The position numbers and the translations under genes are program-made. Positions 12,806 through 20,045 of a stretch of 20,045 bases of DNA are shown here, piece after piece (position 1 is the first letter of the stretch; each line of letters opens with the position of its first letter). Source of the stretch: an uncultured Christensenella sp. (lineage in GTDB: Bacteria > Bacillota > Clostridia > Christensenellales > Borkfalkiaceae); assembly GCA_910578765.1 (NCBI GenBank), contig CAJTRW010000031.1, forward strand, positions 1-20,045, in the 5' to 3' direction. The notes below the pieces were generated by a model, which ran no database searches, was not told the origin of the DNA, and worked only from the letters and a program-made list of their open reading frames with translations.

Positions 12806-14020
12806 ATGGCTGGACTCAAGCTCGGTTCGGTAAATAAAGTTTATCCTTCGGGAACGATGTCGCTTTTCGACATGAACTTCGGGGTGAACGAAGGGGAGTT
12901 TATAGTCGTTCTCGGCGGCGACGGAAGCGGCAAATCCACGCTTTTAAAGGTAATTGCGGGGTTGGAGGACGCTTCCTCCGGCACGGTCGAAATAGACGGA
13001 AAGGACGTTACCGACGCGGAACCCAAGGACAGGAACGTCGCCATGGTTTTCAGAAGCAATACGCTTTACCCCGCGCTGAACGTGTTCGACAATATGGCGT
13101 TCGGGCTTAAACTGCGCAAGGCTCCCGCCGCGCTTATCGAACAGCGCGTTAAAGCCGCCGCGGAAATTTTGGGGCTTACGGAGGTTTTATACCGCAAACC
13201 CAAAACGCTTACCGCCGCGCAAAGACAGCGCGTAGCCGTCGGCAGGGCGATAGTGAGGGAGCCCAAGCTGTACTTATTCGACGAGCCTTTGGCCGGGCTG
13301 GACGACAAACTCGCCGCCGAGCTTTTGAACGTTATAGTAAATTTGCAGGCGAGGATGCAGGGCGCTTTCGTCTATGCAACGAAGAACGTTTCCGAAGCCT
13401 TGACAATAGGCACGCGTATAATCGTGCTTAAAAACGGTTTCATTCAGCAGATAGACACGCCCGCCAACCTTTACGATTATCCCGCAAACGCATACGTTGC
13501 ATTCTATATAGGCTCGCCCACGATAAACTTTATAAACAAGGCCGAAATCGTGCGCGACGAAAACGGCGTTTACGCCTGCGAGGGCGCTTTGAAAATCAAG
13601 CTTGCCGACAGTATCGTAAAAAGATTTTCAAACATAGACGAATACGCGGGTACCGGCAAAAAGGTTGTTATAGGTATCCGTCCCGAGGACGCGTCTACGG
13701 GCGCGGACGGTTTCGAGGCCGTATGCGTCAAAACGGAGGGTGAAAGCGGCGTTGCCTTTGCCGAGTGCGAGGCGGACGGTCACGAGCTTACGGTGAAATG
13801 CGGCGGAACGCTGAACCGCGGCGACGCTACGAAGATTTCCGTCGACGGGGAAAGGATTTATCTTTTCGACGGCGAAACAAGACTTACGCTTTTGGAGCGC
13901 GACGGCGGATATGCAAAGACGGATTTCGCCGAAGCGGATTACAGGCCTTTAAGCTTTGCGGAGGAGGAGAGCATAAAGGAAAAGTTCACCCCCAAAAAAC
14001 AGGAAAAGAAAAAGAGATAA
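12806..14020 (+). CDS. MalK/UgpC-like ABC ATPase with degenerate catalytic motifs
   Basis: The 404-aa product has the two-domain layout of carbohydrate-importer ATPases: nucleotide-binding domain (res. about 1-235), then a TOBE region containing GIRPEDA, and a Lys-rich tail (TPKKQEKKKR). Present and normal are the A-loop tyrosine Y13, Walker A GGDGSGKST (37-45), Walker B LYLFDEP (155-161, catalytic E160) and D-loop LDDK. Altered are the Q-loop (VFR, R83 for Gln), the signature (LTAAQ at 135-139 for LSGGQ) and the H-loop (ATKN, K193 for the switch His). The frame is intact and the rest conserved, so this is not ordinary decay. It probably binds ATP but hydrolyses it poorly. GAGGAGAGG supports ATG 12806. 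No permease or binding protein is adjacent, so the partner is unknown. Confidence 0.85.
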   Translation: MAGLKLGSVNKVYPSGTMSLFDMNFGVNEGEFIVVLGGDGSGKSTLLKVIAGLEDASSGTVEIDGKDVTDAEPKDRNVAMVFRSNTLYPALNVFDNMAFGLKLRKAPAALIEQRVKAAAEILGLTEVLYRKPKTLTAAQRQRVAVGRAIVREPKLYLFDEPLAGLDDKLAAELLNVIVNLQARMQGAFVYATKNVSEALTIGTRIIVLKNGFIQQIDTPANLYDYPANAYVAFYIGSPTINFINKAEIVRDENGVYACEGALKIKLADSIVKRFSNIDEYAGTGKKVVIGIRPEDASTGADGFEAVCVKTEGESGVAFAECEADGHELTVKCGGTLNRGDATKISVDGERIYLFDGETRLTLLERDGGYAKTDFAEADYRPLSFAEEESIKEKFTPKKQEKKKR

Positions 14021-14032
14021 TTCGTTTGACGC

Positions 14033-14056
14033 CGCCCCCGTTTACCGACGGGGGCG
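14033..14056 (+). other. GC-rich hairpin between the ABC ATPase and exporter genes
   Basis: CGCCCCCGT (14033-14041) pairs with ACGGGGGCG (14048-14056), 9 bp, loop TTACCG. What follows is A-rich, not a T-run, so as a plus-strand terminator it is incomplete; it may be a mRNA processing or stability element between two cotranscribed genes. Confidence 0.5.
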
Positions 14057-14107
14057 CAAATTTAAAAAAACGTTTAAAAATAAAAAAAGCGGTAAATAAT
14101 CAAAAAG

Positions 14108-14989
14108 ATGTGGCACGTTGTTTTAGACGCGTTTTTGGATACGCTGGTCGTGTTCCCTTTTCTGCTTGTCATATATATTCTGATAGAATTTTTGGAACAC
14201 AGAACCACCTTTACGCGCAACCATAAAATTTTACAGGGCGAGCTTGCCCCCCTTATAGGCTCGGCTACGGGTCTTATTCCGCAGTGCGGTTTTTCGGTAA
14301 TGGCGGCTAAGCTTTACGATAAAGGTCTTATCCGCACGGGTACGCTGATGGCGGTGTTTCTGGCAACCTCCGACGAGGCGTTTATAATTCTTCTGTCCAG
14401 CGGAACCAACGCCGGCGCGGTGATGCCGCTTGCGGTTATCAAATTGCTTGTAGGCATAGGCGCGGGCTATCTTATTAATTTTATACTCTCCAATGAAAAG
14501 CTTTCGGACGCGGGTATGGAGGAAATTCACGCATATTCCTGCGGAAGGGAGCACGAAGGTAAAAGTCAGGTAAGGCTTTATCTTGTCGACCCGTTGCTTC
14601 ATTCGCTTAAAATAGCTTTTTATCTGCTGGTTGTAAATCTTGTTTTCGGTTTTATAATAGACGCCGTGGGCGAGGACAAGCTTGCGGCGGCGTCGATGAT
14701 AGGCGGCGCGTACTGGCAGCCGTTTATAACCGCTCTTGTGGGGTTAATCCCCAACTGCGCTTCCAGCGTGGTCATAACGGGCGCTTATATCAGCCGCGGC
14801 ATAACCTTCGGCAGCTGTATCGCGGGGCTTTGCTGTAATGCGGGGCTTGGGCTTGTGGTGCTTTGCCGCAACACAAAAAAGATAAAGCGCAACCTGCTTT
14901 TCGTGCTTACGCTGTACTTGATTTCCGCATTGGCGGGGCTTGCCGTAAATTGTTTGGAGCTTGTTTTGCCGTACAATTTTTATTTTTAA
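14108..14989 (+). CDS. Putative 10-TM heavy-metal (manganese) exporter, ArsP_2-like
   Basis: The 293-aa integral membrane protein is built of two related halves. Each half carries the family hallmark: GLIPQCGFSV at res. 55-64 and GLIPNCASSV at 212-221. The first half also has FLATSDEAFIILLS (res. 84-97). Between the halves lies a hydrophilic loop with His and Cys (HAYSCGREHEG, res. 141-151), a plausible metal site. About nine or ten hydrophobic segments are visible. This corresponds to the family annotated as putative 10-TM heavy-metal exporter or putative manganese transporter; the transported ion is inferred from the family. Start ATG 14108 has no obvious ribosome site. The gap of 87 bp after the ABC ATPase contains only a hairpin, too short for a manganese riboswitch. 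Confidence 0.72.
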   Translation: MWHVVLDAFLDTLVVFPFLLVIYILIEFLEHRTTFTRNHKILQGELAPLIGSATGLIPQCGFSVMAAKLYDKGLIRTGTLMAVFLATSDEAFIILLSSGTNAGAVMPLAVIKLLVGIGAGYLINFILSNEKLSDAGMEEIHAYSCGREHEGKSQVRLYLVDPLLHSLKIAFYLLVVNLVFGFIIDAVGEDKLAAASMIGGAYWQPFITALVGLIPNCASSVVITGAYISRGITFGSCIAGLCCNAGLGLVVLCRNTKKIKRNLLFVLTLYLISALAGLAVNCLELVLPYNFYF

Positions 14990-15005
14990 AATCCGTCAAA
15001 AGCAG

Positions 15006-15034
15006 TTGACTTGCGGCGCGGCTTTTGGTATAAT
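15006..15034 (+). promoter_or_regulatory. Promoter of rpsU
   Basis: TTGACT (15006-15011), 17-bp spacer, TATAAT (15029-15034). Start near 15041. A small hairpin (TTGCG 15044-15048 with CGCAA 15054-15058) lies at the 5' end of the leader. Confidence 0.8.
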
Positions 15035-15094
15035 TTGTAAGCGTTGCGGTTTTCGCAATTACTAACTGCGTTCGGCGAAGGAGGGTTGAAAGGC

Positions 15095-15271
15095 ATGTCC
15101 ACAATAAGAGTCGGTGATAACGAGTCCGTTGAAAGCGCGCTCAGGCGTTTTAAAAGAAAATGCTCGCGCGACGGCATAATAGGCGACTTGCGTAAAAAGG
15201 AATTTTACGAATCCCCTTCGGTCAAAAGACGCAAAAAGACCGAAGCCGCAAGAAAAAGAAATAAAAATTAA
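15095..15271 (+). CDS. rpsU: 30S ribosomal protein S21
   Basis: The 58-aa basic protein is S21 of the small ribosomal subunit: STIRVGDNESVESALRRFKR at the N-terminus, then GIIGDLRKKEFYESPSVKRR and a Lys/Arg-rich end. The length is typical. ATG 15095 is chosen because AAGGAGG lies at 15078-15084 with about 10 bases between, and because the protein then starts as S21 does; an in-frame ATG 17 codons earlier would add unrelated residues. It has its own promoter and terminator and so appears monocistronic. The common Firmicutes neighbour yqeY is absent. Confidence 0.95.
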   Translation: MSTIRVGDNESVESALRRFKRKCSRDGIIGDLRKKEFYESPSVKRRKKTEAARKRNKN

Positions 15272-15277
15272 CAAAAG

Positions 15278-15313
15278 GGTCTGTCCGAATAAAAGCTTCG
15301 GATAGACCTTTTT
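15278..15313 (+). terminator. Terminator of rpsU
   Basis: GGTCTGTCCGAA (15278-15289) pairs with TTCGGATAGACC (15297-15308) with one G-T wobble, followed by five T. Confidence 0.9.
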
Positions 15314-15357
15314 CAATGCGCAAAAAGTCGAATAATGTAAAAAAATGAAGGTTTTAT

Positions 15358-15735
15358 ATGGAAGACATCAAAGTTATCGCCCGTGCGGCGAAGCAAAGGC
15401 TTAAATCCAATTTCTGGGACGAGTGCAAAAGAAGCGTGGAAGCAGGCACAAATCTTGCCGTTCAGCGCGGTTTCAACGAAAGAAAGGTAAAATCTTCGCT
15501 TTGCGACAAGGTAAAAAACCACATAAACGGTGAAAAGGAAGACGAGTTTTATTTAAAAGTAAAAAATCTTTTAGATACCGAAGGCGAGGTTTCCGACGCA
15601 ATTTTCAGACTGACCGACAGGGAGTATTACGATTCCCTTTCGTACGAGGAAAAACAGCGCTACACTCTGCGCATATCGTCGCGGTACGTGCAGGCGCTGG
15701 AAAAATACCGCAGGGAAAAAGAACTGGGCTTCTGA
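15358..15735 (+). CDS. Hypothetical 125-aa charged protein
   Basis: I do not recognise this family. The product is small, soluble and highly charged (many Lys, Arg, Glu), probably helical throughout, with no signal peptide or membrane segment. It has two cysteines, C23 and C49, and no metal-binding cluster. Segments such as DAIFRLTDREYYDSLSYEEKQRY look well ordered rather than random, and the codon choice matches its neighbours, so it is likely a real gene. GAAGG eight bases before ATG 15358 may serve as the ribosome site. It sits between the rpsU terminator and a terminator of its own, so it is either separately transcribed or read through from rpsU. Confidence 0.65.
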   Translation: MEDIKVIARAAKQRLKSNFWDECKRSVEAGTNLAVQRGFNERKVKSSLCDKVKNHINGEKEDEFYLKVKNLLDTEGEVSDAIFRLTDREYYDSLSYEEKQRYTLRISSRYVQALEKYRREKELGF

Positions 15736-15741
15736 TTTTTC

Positions 15742-15777
15742 AAAACGTCTTACCGCGTCGGGCGGTAAGGCGTTTTT
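15742..15777 (+). terminator. Terminator after the 125-aa gene
   Basis: AAAACGTCTTACCGC (15742-15756) pairs with GCGGTAAGGCGTTTT (15762-15776) with one T-G wobble, loop GTCGG, ending in six T. Confidence 0.9.
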
Positions 15778-15780
15778 TGT

Positions 15781-15809
15781 TTGTAATTTTAATTTCGGTG
15801 TGGTATAAT
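15781..15809 (+). promoter_or_regulatory. Promoter of the pcrA-ligA operon
   Basis: TTGTAA (15781-15786), 17-bp spacer, TATAAT (15804-15809). The ATG of pcrA at 15818 begins eight bases after the -10, so the predicted transcript has almost no leader. Confidence 0.7.
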
Positions 15810-15817
15810 CTTACGGT

Positions 15818-18073
15818 ATGGACAAGATATTGGAAAACCTCAACGAAGAACAGATTAAACCCGTAAAGGACACCGAGGGCGCGGTGCTTGTGCTTGCGGG
15901 GGCGGGCAGCGGAAAGACGCGCGTCCTCACCTCACGTATAGCTTATATTTTGCAGCAGGGCAAGGCAAATCTTTCGTCCGTGCTTGCTATCACGTTTACC
16001 AACAAGGCGGCGGGTGAAATGAAAGAGCGGCTTTATAAGCTTCTCGGCGAGGAGAGCGACACGCGCTGGATTTGCACTATCCACTCCATGTGCGTGAAAA
16101 TTTTACGCGACTTTGCGGACAGAGCCGGCTTAAAGTCAAACTTTTCCATATACAGTGAAACGGAACGTGCGAATATAATAAAAAAAGCTTATCAGGAGCT
16201 TGACTTCGACGACGAAAAGCTTTTAAAAAGCGCAAAGTACCACATAGGCAACGCCAAAATGTTGGGACTGGACCCCGATTTATACGGCAAGAAATACCGC
16301 GACGAATACGGTATGGAAAACGTCGTTCTCATATACGACAGATATAACAGGCATTTGAGGGAGAACAACGCGCTCGATTTCGACGATCTTTTGATAGAGA
16401 CCCTGCGGCTTTTGCGCGGAGACGAACAGACGAGGGAATATCTTTCCGACAAATTCAAATACATACTTGTGGACGAGTTTCAGGACACCAACGCCGTACA
16501 GTACAATATAATAAAACTGCTTGCTTCCAAGCACGGAAACATTTTTGCCGTCGGCGACGACGACCAGTCCATTTACGGCTGGCGCGGCGCTGAGATAGAA
16601 AATATAATGCGCTTCGACAAAGACTTTGCGGGCGCGAAAGTTTACAAGCTGGAAAGAAATTACCGTTCCACCAAAAGCATCTTGACGCTTGCCAACGCCA
16701 TTATAAAAAACAATGCGGTGCGGCACGGAAAAACGCTTTGGACCGAGGCTGACGAGGGCGATAAGCCCGTCTACTATCAGGCGGAGGAGGAAGCGGGCGA
16801 AGCACTGTACGCGGCGCGCATTATATCCGACGGGGTTTTACGCGGCGGCAGCTATTCCGACTACGCTGTGTTAATGCGCATAAACGCGCTGACCCGCTCT
16901 TACGAGCAGGAGTTTACCAAATACGGAATACCTTACAAGGTTTTCGGCGGCTTCCGCTTCTTCGAAAGAAAGGAAATTAAGGACGTTCTCGCTTATCTGC
17001 GGCTCATATCCAACCCGTATGACAACGAGGCTTGCGAAAGAATTATCAACGTCCCCCGCCGCGGAATAGGCGGCAAGACTTTGCTTGCCATGTACAATTA
17101 CGCGCAGAGCAACGGTCTGACCCTATACGACGCGTGCGTGGATTGCGACAATTTGACTATACCGCGCGGCGCAAAGGAAAAAATAAAGGATTTTGCCGCG
17201 CTTATAAGGGATTTTATAATTTCCTCGCAACAGACGCCGGTGAACATGCTTGTGCGCGAGGTGATGCTTTCGGCGGACTTGCGTTCCGCTTACGACGACG
17301 GCACGGACGAGGGCGACGGAAAGCTCGCCAATCTGGACGAATTTATCGCTTCCGTCGACGACTATTCGCGGCTTAACCCCGCGGCGACCTTGGACGAGTA
17401 TCTCAATTCCGTTACGCTTTCTTCAGATCTGGACGAAATGGACGACTCCGACTACGTTACCGTAGCCACGATTCACGCCGTAAAGGGACTGGAATTCCCC
17501 TGTGTTTTCGTGTGCGGATTGGAGGACGGAATAATGCCGTCGTCGCGCGCCGACCAGGACGGCAGAAGCACGGAAGAGGAGCGCAGGCTGATGTACGTCG
17601 CTATTACGCGTGCGGAGAAAAAGCTTTTTCTTACGCGCAGTAAATCACGCTATCTGTACGGACACAGGGATATCACGCGCCCGTCGCGGTTTATATCCGA
17701 GCTTGCGTCCGAGCTGGGCGTTCAATCCGTCCGTACGCCGTATTATTACGACGGCGGCGGCAGAAAGTACGCCACGGCGTATAAGGATGATTATTCTCAC
17801 TCCGCGGGCAAAGCGGTCTATTCGTCCGCGGACGGCTATCAAAGCGATATTCCCGCGGCGCAGTCGGCTTTCAGACCGTCGTTCGCTTCGGCGGCGAAGC
17901 AAAACGGCGGCGGGGGAAAATACGGCGTGGGCATGCGCGTGCGACACCCCAAATTCGGCGTAGGCATGGTTGTCGCTGTAAAAAGCGGCGGCGCGGTTGT
18001 AAACGTCGCGTTCGACGGGCAGGGCATAAAGGAATTGTCCGCGTCGCTTGCCCCGCTTGAAATAATAAAATAA
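15818..18073 (+). CDS. pcrA: ATP-dependent DNA helicase PcrA/UvrD
   Basis: The 751-aa product is a complete superfamily 1A helicase, a 3'-5' DNA translocase used in nucleotide excision repair, replication restart and removal of RNA polymerase. Motifs in order: Walker A AGAGSGKT (27-34), Ia ITFTNKAAGEM, II LVDEFQDTN (about 217-225), III GDDDQSIYGWRG (about 246-257), IV LERNYRST (about 278), V TIHAVKGLEFP (about 551) and VI RLMYVAITRAEKKL (about 590). The C-terminus GMRVRHPKFGVGMVV is the Tudor-like domain that contacts RNA polymerase in PcrA. The ATG fits the family N-terminus and there is no ribosome binding site, so initiation is probably leaderless. ligA follows after 10 bp, as in many Firmicutes. 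Confidence 0.96.
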   Translation: MDKILENLNEEQIKPVKDTEGAVLVLAGAGSGKTRVLTSRIAYILQQGKANLSSVLAITFTNKAAGEMKERLYKLLGEESDTRWICTIHSMCVKILRDFADRAGLKSNFSIYSETERANIIKKAYQELDFDDEKLLKSAKYHIGNAKMLGLDPDLYGKKYRDEYGMENVVLIYDRYNRHLRENNALDFDDLLIETLRLLRGDEQTREYLSDKFKYILVDEFQDTNAVQYNIIKLLASKHGNIFAVGDDDQSIYGWRGAEIENIMRFDKDFAGAKVYKLERNYRSTKSILTLANAIIKNNAVRHGKTLWTEADEGDKPVYYQAEEEAGEALYAARIISDGVLRGGSYSDYAVLMRINALTRSYEQEFTKYGIPYKVFGGFRFFERKEIKDVLAYLRLISNPYDNEACERIINVPRRGIGGKTLLAMYNYAQSNGLTLYDACVDCDNLTIPRGAKEKIKDFAALIRDFIISSQQTPVNMLVREVMLSADLRSAYDDGTDEGDGKLANLDEFIASVDDYSRLNPAATLDEYLNSVTLSSDLDEMDDSDYVTVATIHAVKGLEFPCVFVCGLEDGIMPSSRADQDGRSTEEERRLMYVAITRAEKKLFLTRSKSRYLYGHRDITRPSRFISELASELGVQSVRTPYYYDGGGRKYATAYKDDYSHSAGKAVYSSADGYQSDIPAAQSAFRPSFASAAKQNGGGGKYGVGMRVRHPKFGVGMVVAVKSGGAVVNVAFDGQGIKELSASLAPLEIIK

Positions 18074-18083
18074 GGGAGAGCTT

Positions 18084-20027
18084 ATGGACAGAGTACGTTA
18101 CCTTATAGACACGCTCAACAAATGGGCGTACGAATATTACGTTTTGGATAATCCGTCGGTTTCCGACAGGGAGTACGATAAGCTTTACGACGAACTCAAA
18201 GCCATTGAGGAAAGCACGGGCAAGATAGAGTTCGACAGCCCCACAAAGCGCGTCGGCGGCGAACCCGTAAAGGCGTTCGGGCGGCATGCGCACGTGGCGC
18301 GGCTGTACAGTCTGGATAAGTCGGTGTCTTATGAGCAGTTGGAAGCGTTTTTTACGCGCGTCGGCAAGTCTGCCGTAAATCCGGAATACACGGTGGAGTA
18401 CAAGTTCGACGGGCTTACCATGTGCCTTACGTACGACGGGGGAAAATTCGTCCGCGCGACTACGCGCGGCAACGGCGTAGAGGGCGAGGACGTGACCGCG
18501 CAGTGCCTCACGATAAAGTCCTTCCCGCTGACAATAAAATATAAATCCCTTTTGGAAGTTCAGGGCGAAGCCGTAATTCGTTTAAGCGTACTTGAAGAAT
18601 ATAACAAAACCGCAAAGGAACAGCTTAAAAACGCGCGCAACGCCGTAGCGGGCGCGATAAGAAATCTCGACCCCAAAGTTACGGCGGAGCGCAAGCCGGA
18701 AATTTTGTTCTACAACGTAAACTACATGGCGGAAGGCTCTCTCCCCACGCAGGTATCGCATTTCGATTTTTTAAAGGACAACGGATTTAAAGTATTTCCC
18801 TTTTTGCGTATTTGCGGGTCGCGCGCGGAGGTTATATCCGCGATAGAGGAAATAGAGGTTGAAAGAAAGTCGTTGGACGTACTGACCGACGGCGCGGTTA
18901 TAAAGCTGAACGATTGCGCCGTGCGCGACGGTTTGGGCTATACCGATAAATTCCCGCGCTGGGCAATGGCTTATAAATTCGAGGCGGAGGAAAGCACAAC
19001 CCGCGTAAAGGACGTAATCTGGCAGGTCGGAAGAACGGGCAAGCTTACCCCGCTTGCGTTGGTCGAGCCCGTCGAGCTTGCCGGCGCGACGGTCAAAAAA
19101 GCCACGCTAAACAACTACGGCGACGTATTGCGCAAGGACGTGAAAATCGGAAGCAGGGTGCTTATCCGCCGCTCCAACGAGGTAATACCCGAAATTCTCG
19201 GCGCGGTGGAGCATACCGACGGAAGCGTTCCGGTCGAAAAACCGAATGCTTGCCCCTATTGCGGCAGTAAAATCGTAGAGGTCGGCGCAAACATCTTCTG
19301 CCCCAATAAAAAATGCCGTCCGAGGATAATTGGCAAAATGGAGCACTTTGCCCAAAAGGACGCCATGGATATAGAGGGGCTTTCGGAAATGACCGCAGGC
19401 CAGCTTTACGACGTTTTGGGTGTAACGGACTGTTCTCGTCTCTATTCGCTTACCGCGGAGGAGCTTTCGAAGCTGGACGGCTTCAAGGATAAAAAAATAA
19501 AAAATCTGCTTACGGCGCTTGAAAAAAGCAAAACCGTCCCGCAGGAAAGATTTTTGTTCGCGCTCGGCATAGACGGCGTAGGCAAAGTCGCCGCAAAGGA
19601 TTTATGCAGGCGCTATTCAAATTTGGGCGAGCTTGCCCGCGCTGATAAAGAACAGCTTTTAGAGCTTGAAAACATAGGCGATGTCACTGCGGAAACGATA
19701 GTGAACTGGTTTGCCGACGAAGAAAATCTTGCCGAGGTCGAACGGCTTTTTGTCGCGGGGGTGCGCCCCACGGCGACTAAAAAGGTTGCAACCGACGGAA
19801 TTTTTTCCGGTCAGTCGGTAGTGCTTACGGGCACGCTCGAAGGCTTTAAACGCTCCGACGCGCAAAAGCTTATCGAGGAAAACGGCGGAGAATGTCAAAG
19901 TTCCGTCACAGCCAAAACCACGCTTGTTATAGCGGGCGAGGCGGCGGGCTCCAAGCTTGACAAGGCAAAAAAGCTCGGCATTAAAATAATAGACGAAGCA
20001 CAGTTTAAACAATTGCTGGGCTCATAA
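18084..20027 (+). CDS. ligA: NAD-dependent DNA ligase
   Basis: The 647-aa protein is LigA, which seals nicks in DNA with NAD as cofactor in replication and repair. Visible parts: the NAD-binding Ia region (YEYYVLDNPSVSDREYDKLY, res. 16-35), DSPTKRVGG (51-59), the adenylated lysine in EYKFDG (K107), an OB region, the Cys4 zinc finger (CPYC to CPNKKC, about 389-411), helix-hairpin-helix repeats (LGIDGVGKVAAKDL, LLELENIGDVTAETIV) and a C-terminal BRCT domain (about 575-647, SGQSVVLTGTLEGF). It is about 20 residues shorter than usual, mainly before the DSPT motif, where the usual spacer is reduced. GGGAGAG precedes ATG 18084. It is the second gene of the pcrA operon; no terminator is visible before the window ends, so the operon may continue. 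Confidence 0.96.
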   Translation: MDRVRYLIDTLNKWAYEYYVLDNPSVSDREYDKLYDELKAIEESTGKIEFDSPTKRVGGEPVKAFGRHAHVARLYSLDKSVSYEQLEAFFTRVGKSAVNPEYTVEYKFDGLTMCLTYDGGKFVRATTRGNGVEGEDVTAQCLTIKSFPLTIKYKSLLEVQGEAVIRLSVLEEYNKTAKEQLKNARNAVAGAIRNLDPKVTAERKPEILFYNVNYMAEGSLPTQVSHFDFLKDNGFKVFPFLRICGSRAEVISAIEEIEVERKSLDVLTDGAVIKLNDCAVRDGLGYTDKFPRWAMAYKFEAEESTTRVKDVIWQVGRTGKLTPLALVEPVELAGATVKKATLNNYGDVLRKDVKIGSRVLIRRSNEVIPEILGAVEHTDGSVPVEKPNACPYCGSKIVEVGANIFCPNKKCRPRIIGKMEHFAQKDAMDIEGLSEMTAGQLYDVLGVTDCSRLYSLTAEELSKLDGFKDKKIKNLLTALEKSKTVPQERFLFALGIDGVGKVAAKDLCRRYSNLGELARADKEQLLELENIGDVTAETIVNWFADEENLAEVERLFVAGVRPTATKKVATDGIFSGQSVVLTGTLEGFKRSDAQKLIEENGGECQSSVTAKTTLVIAGEAAGSKLDKAKKLGIKIIDEAQFKQLLGS

Positions 20028-20045
20028 TTAAAAAAGCGGTAATCC

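Noticed and set aside
14021..14107. Manganese riboswitch before the exporter-like gene
   Set aside because: The gap is only 87 bp, carries one simple hairpin, and lacks the conserved multi-stem layout of that class.
14082..20043. Shared AAAAAAGCGGTAA at 14083-14095 and 20031-20043 as a repeat
   Set aside because: Short, A-rich and with no further similarity around it; compatible with chance.

Overview
The window reads as an ordinary chromosomal segment from an endospore-forming Bacillota, most likely an uncultured Clostridia-type gut lineage. The support is a complete GerA/GerB/GerC germination operon, a pcrA-ligA pair in the usual Firmicutes order, a PadR/HAAS/DUF4097 cassette, TrmB, QueH and S21. 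The assignment to a lineage is inference from gene content. No tRNA, rRNA, CRISPR array, transposase or phage gene was seen.

Layout. 1-1931: the possible tail of a plus-strand gene, a convergent terminator, then a minus-strand pair (8-oxoguanine DNA glycosylase followed by a zinc-dependent phospholipase C-like protein). Behind these lies a 323-bp non-coding stretch holding two copies of a small hairpin repeat and a 19-bp tandem array. 1932-3748: a minus-strand cassette of PadR regulator, HAAS/DUF1700 membrane protein and DUF4097 protein with overlapping ends, one strong promoter and a palindrome over that promoter. 3795-7665: the divergent gerA-B-C operon with two ATGA overlaps and a terminator. 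7714-9203: trmB and a metallophosphoesterase. 9269-10984: a secreted lipoprotein made of a duplicated domain, with its own promoter and terminator. 11081-12656: two minus-strand genes, a divergent carbamoyltransferase and queH. 12730-14989: an ABC ATPase of the MalK/UgpC type with altered catalytic motifs, then a 10-TM metal-exporter-like protein. 15006-20027: rpsU, an unrecognised 125-aa protein, pcrA and ligA.

How the genes work together. The three Ger proteins would form one germinant receptor in the spore inner membrane. PcrA, LigA and the glycosylase serve DNA repair and replication. TrmB and QueH modify tRNA and S21 belongs to the ribosome. The PadR cassette looks self-regulated and probably concerns the envelope. 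The rest are single genes without a visible pathway.

No wholly new system stands out. The points most worth a second look are: (1) a three-copy hairpin repeat whose stem bases covary; (2) an ABC ATPase with the Q-loop, signature and H-loop all changed while the frame is intact; (3) a GerC protein with no lipobox cysteine and an 82-residue Ser/Gly/Gln insert; (4) several genes without a Shine-Dalgarno whose -10 box lies only 6-7 nt before ATG, suggesting leaderless mRNAs; and (5) a carbamoyltransferase with substitutions at substrate-binding positions.
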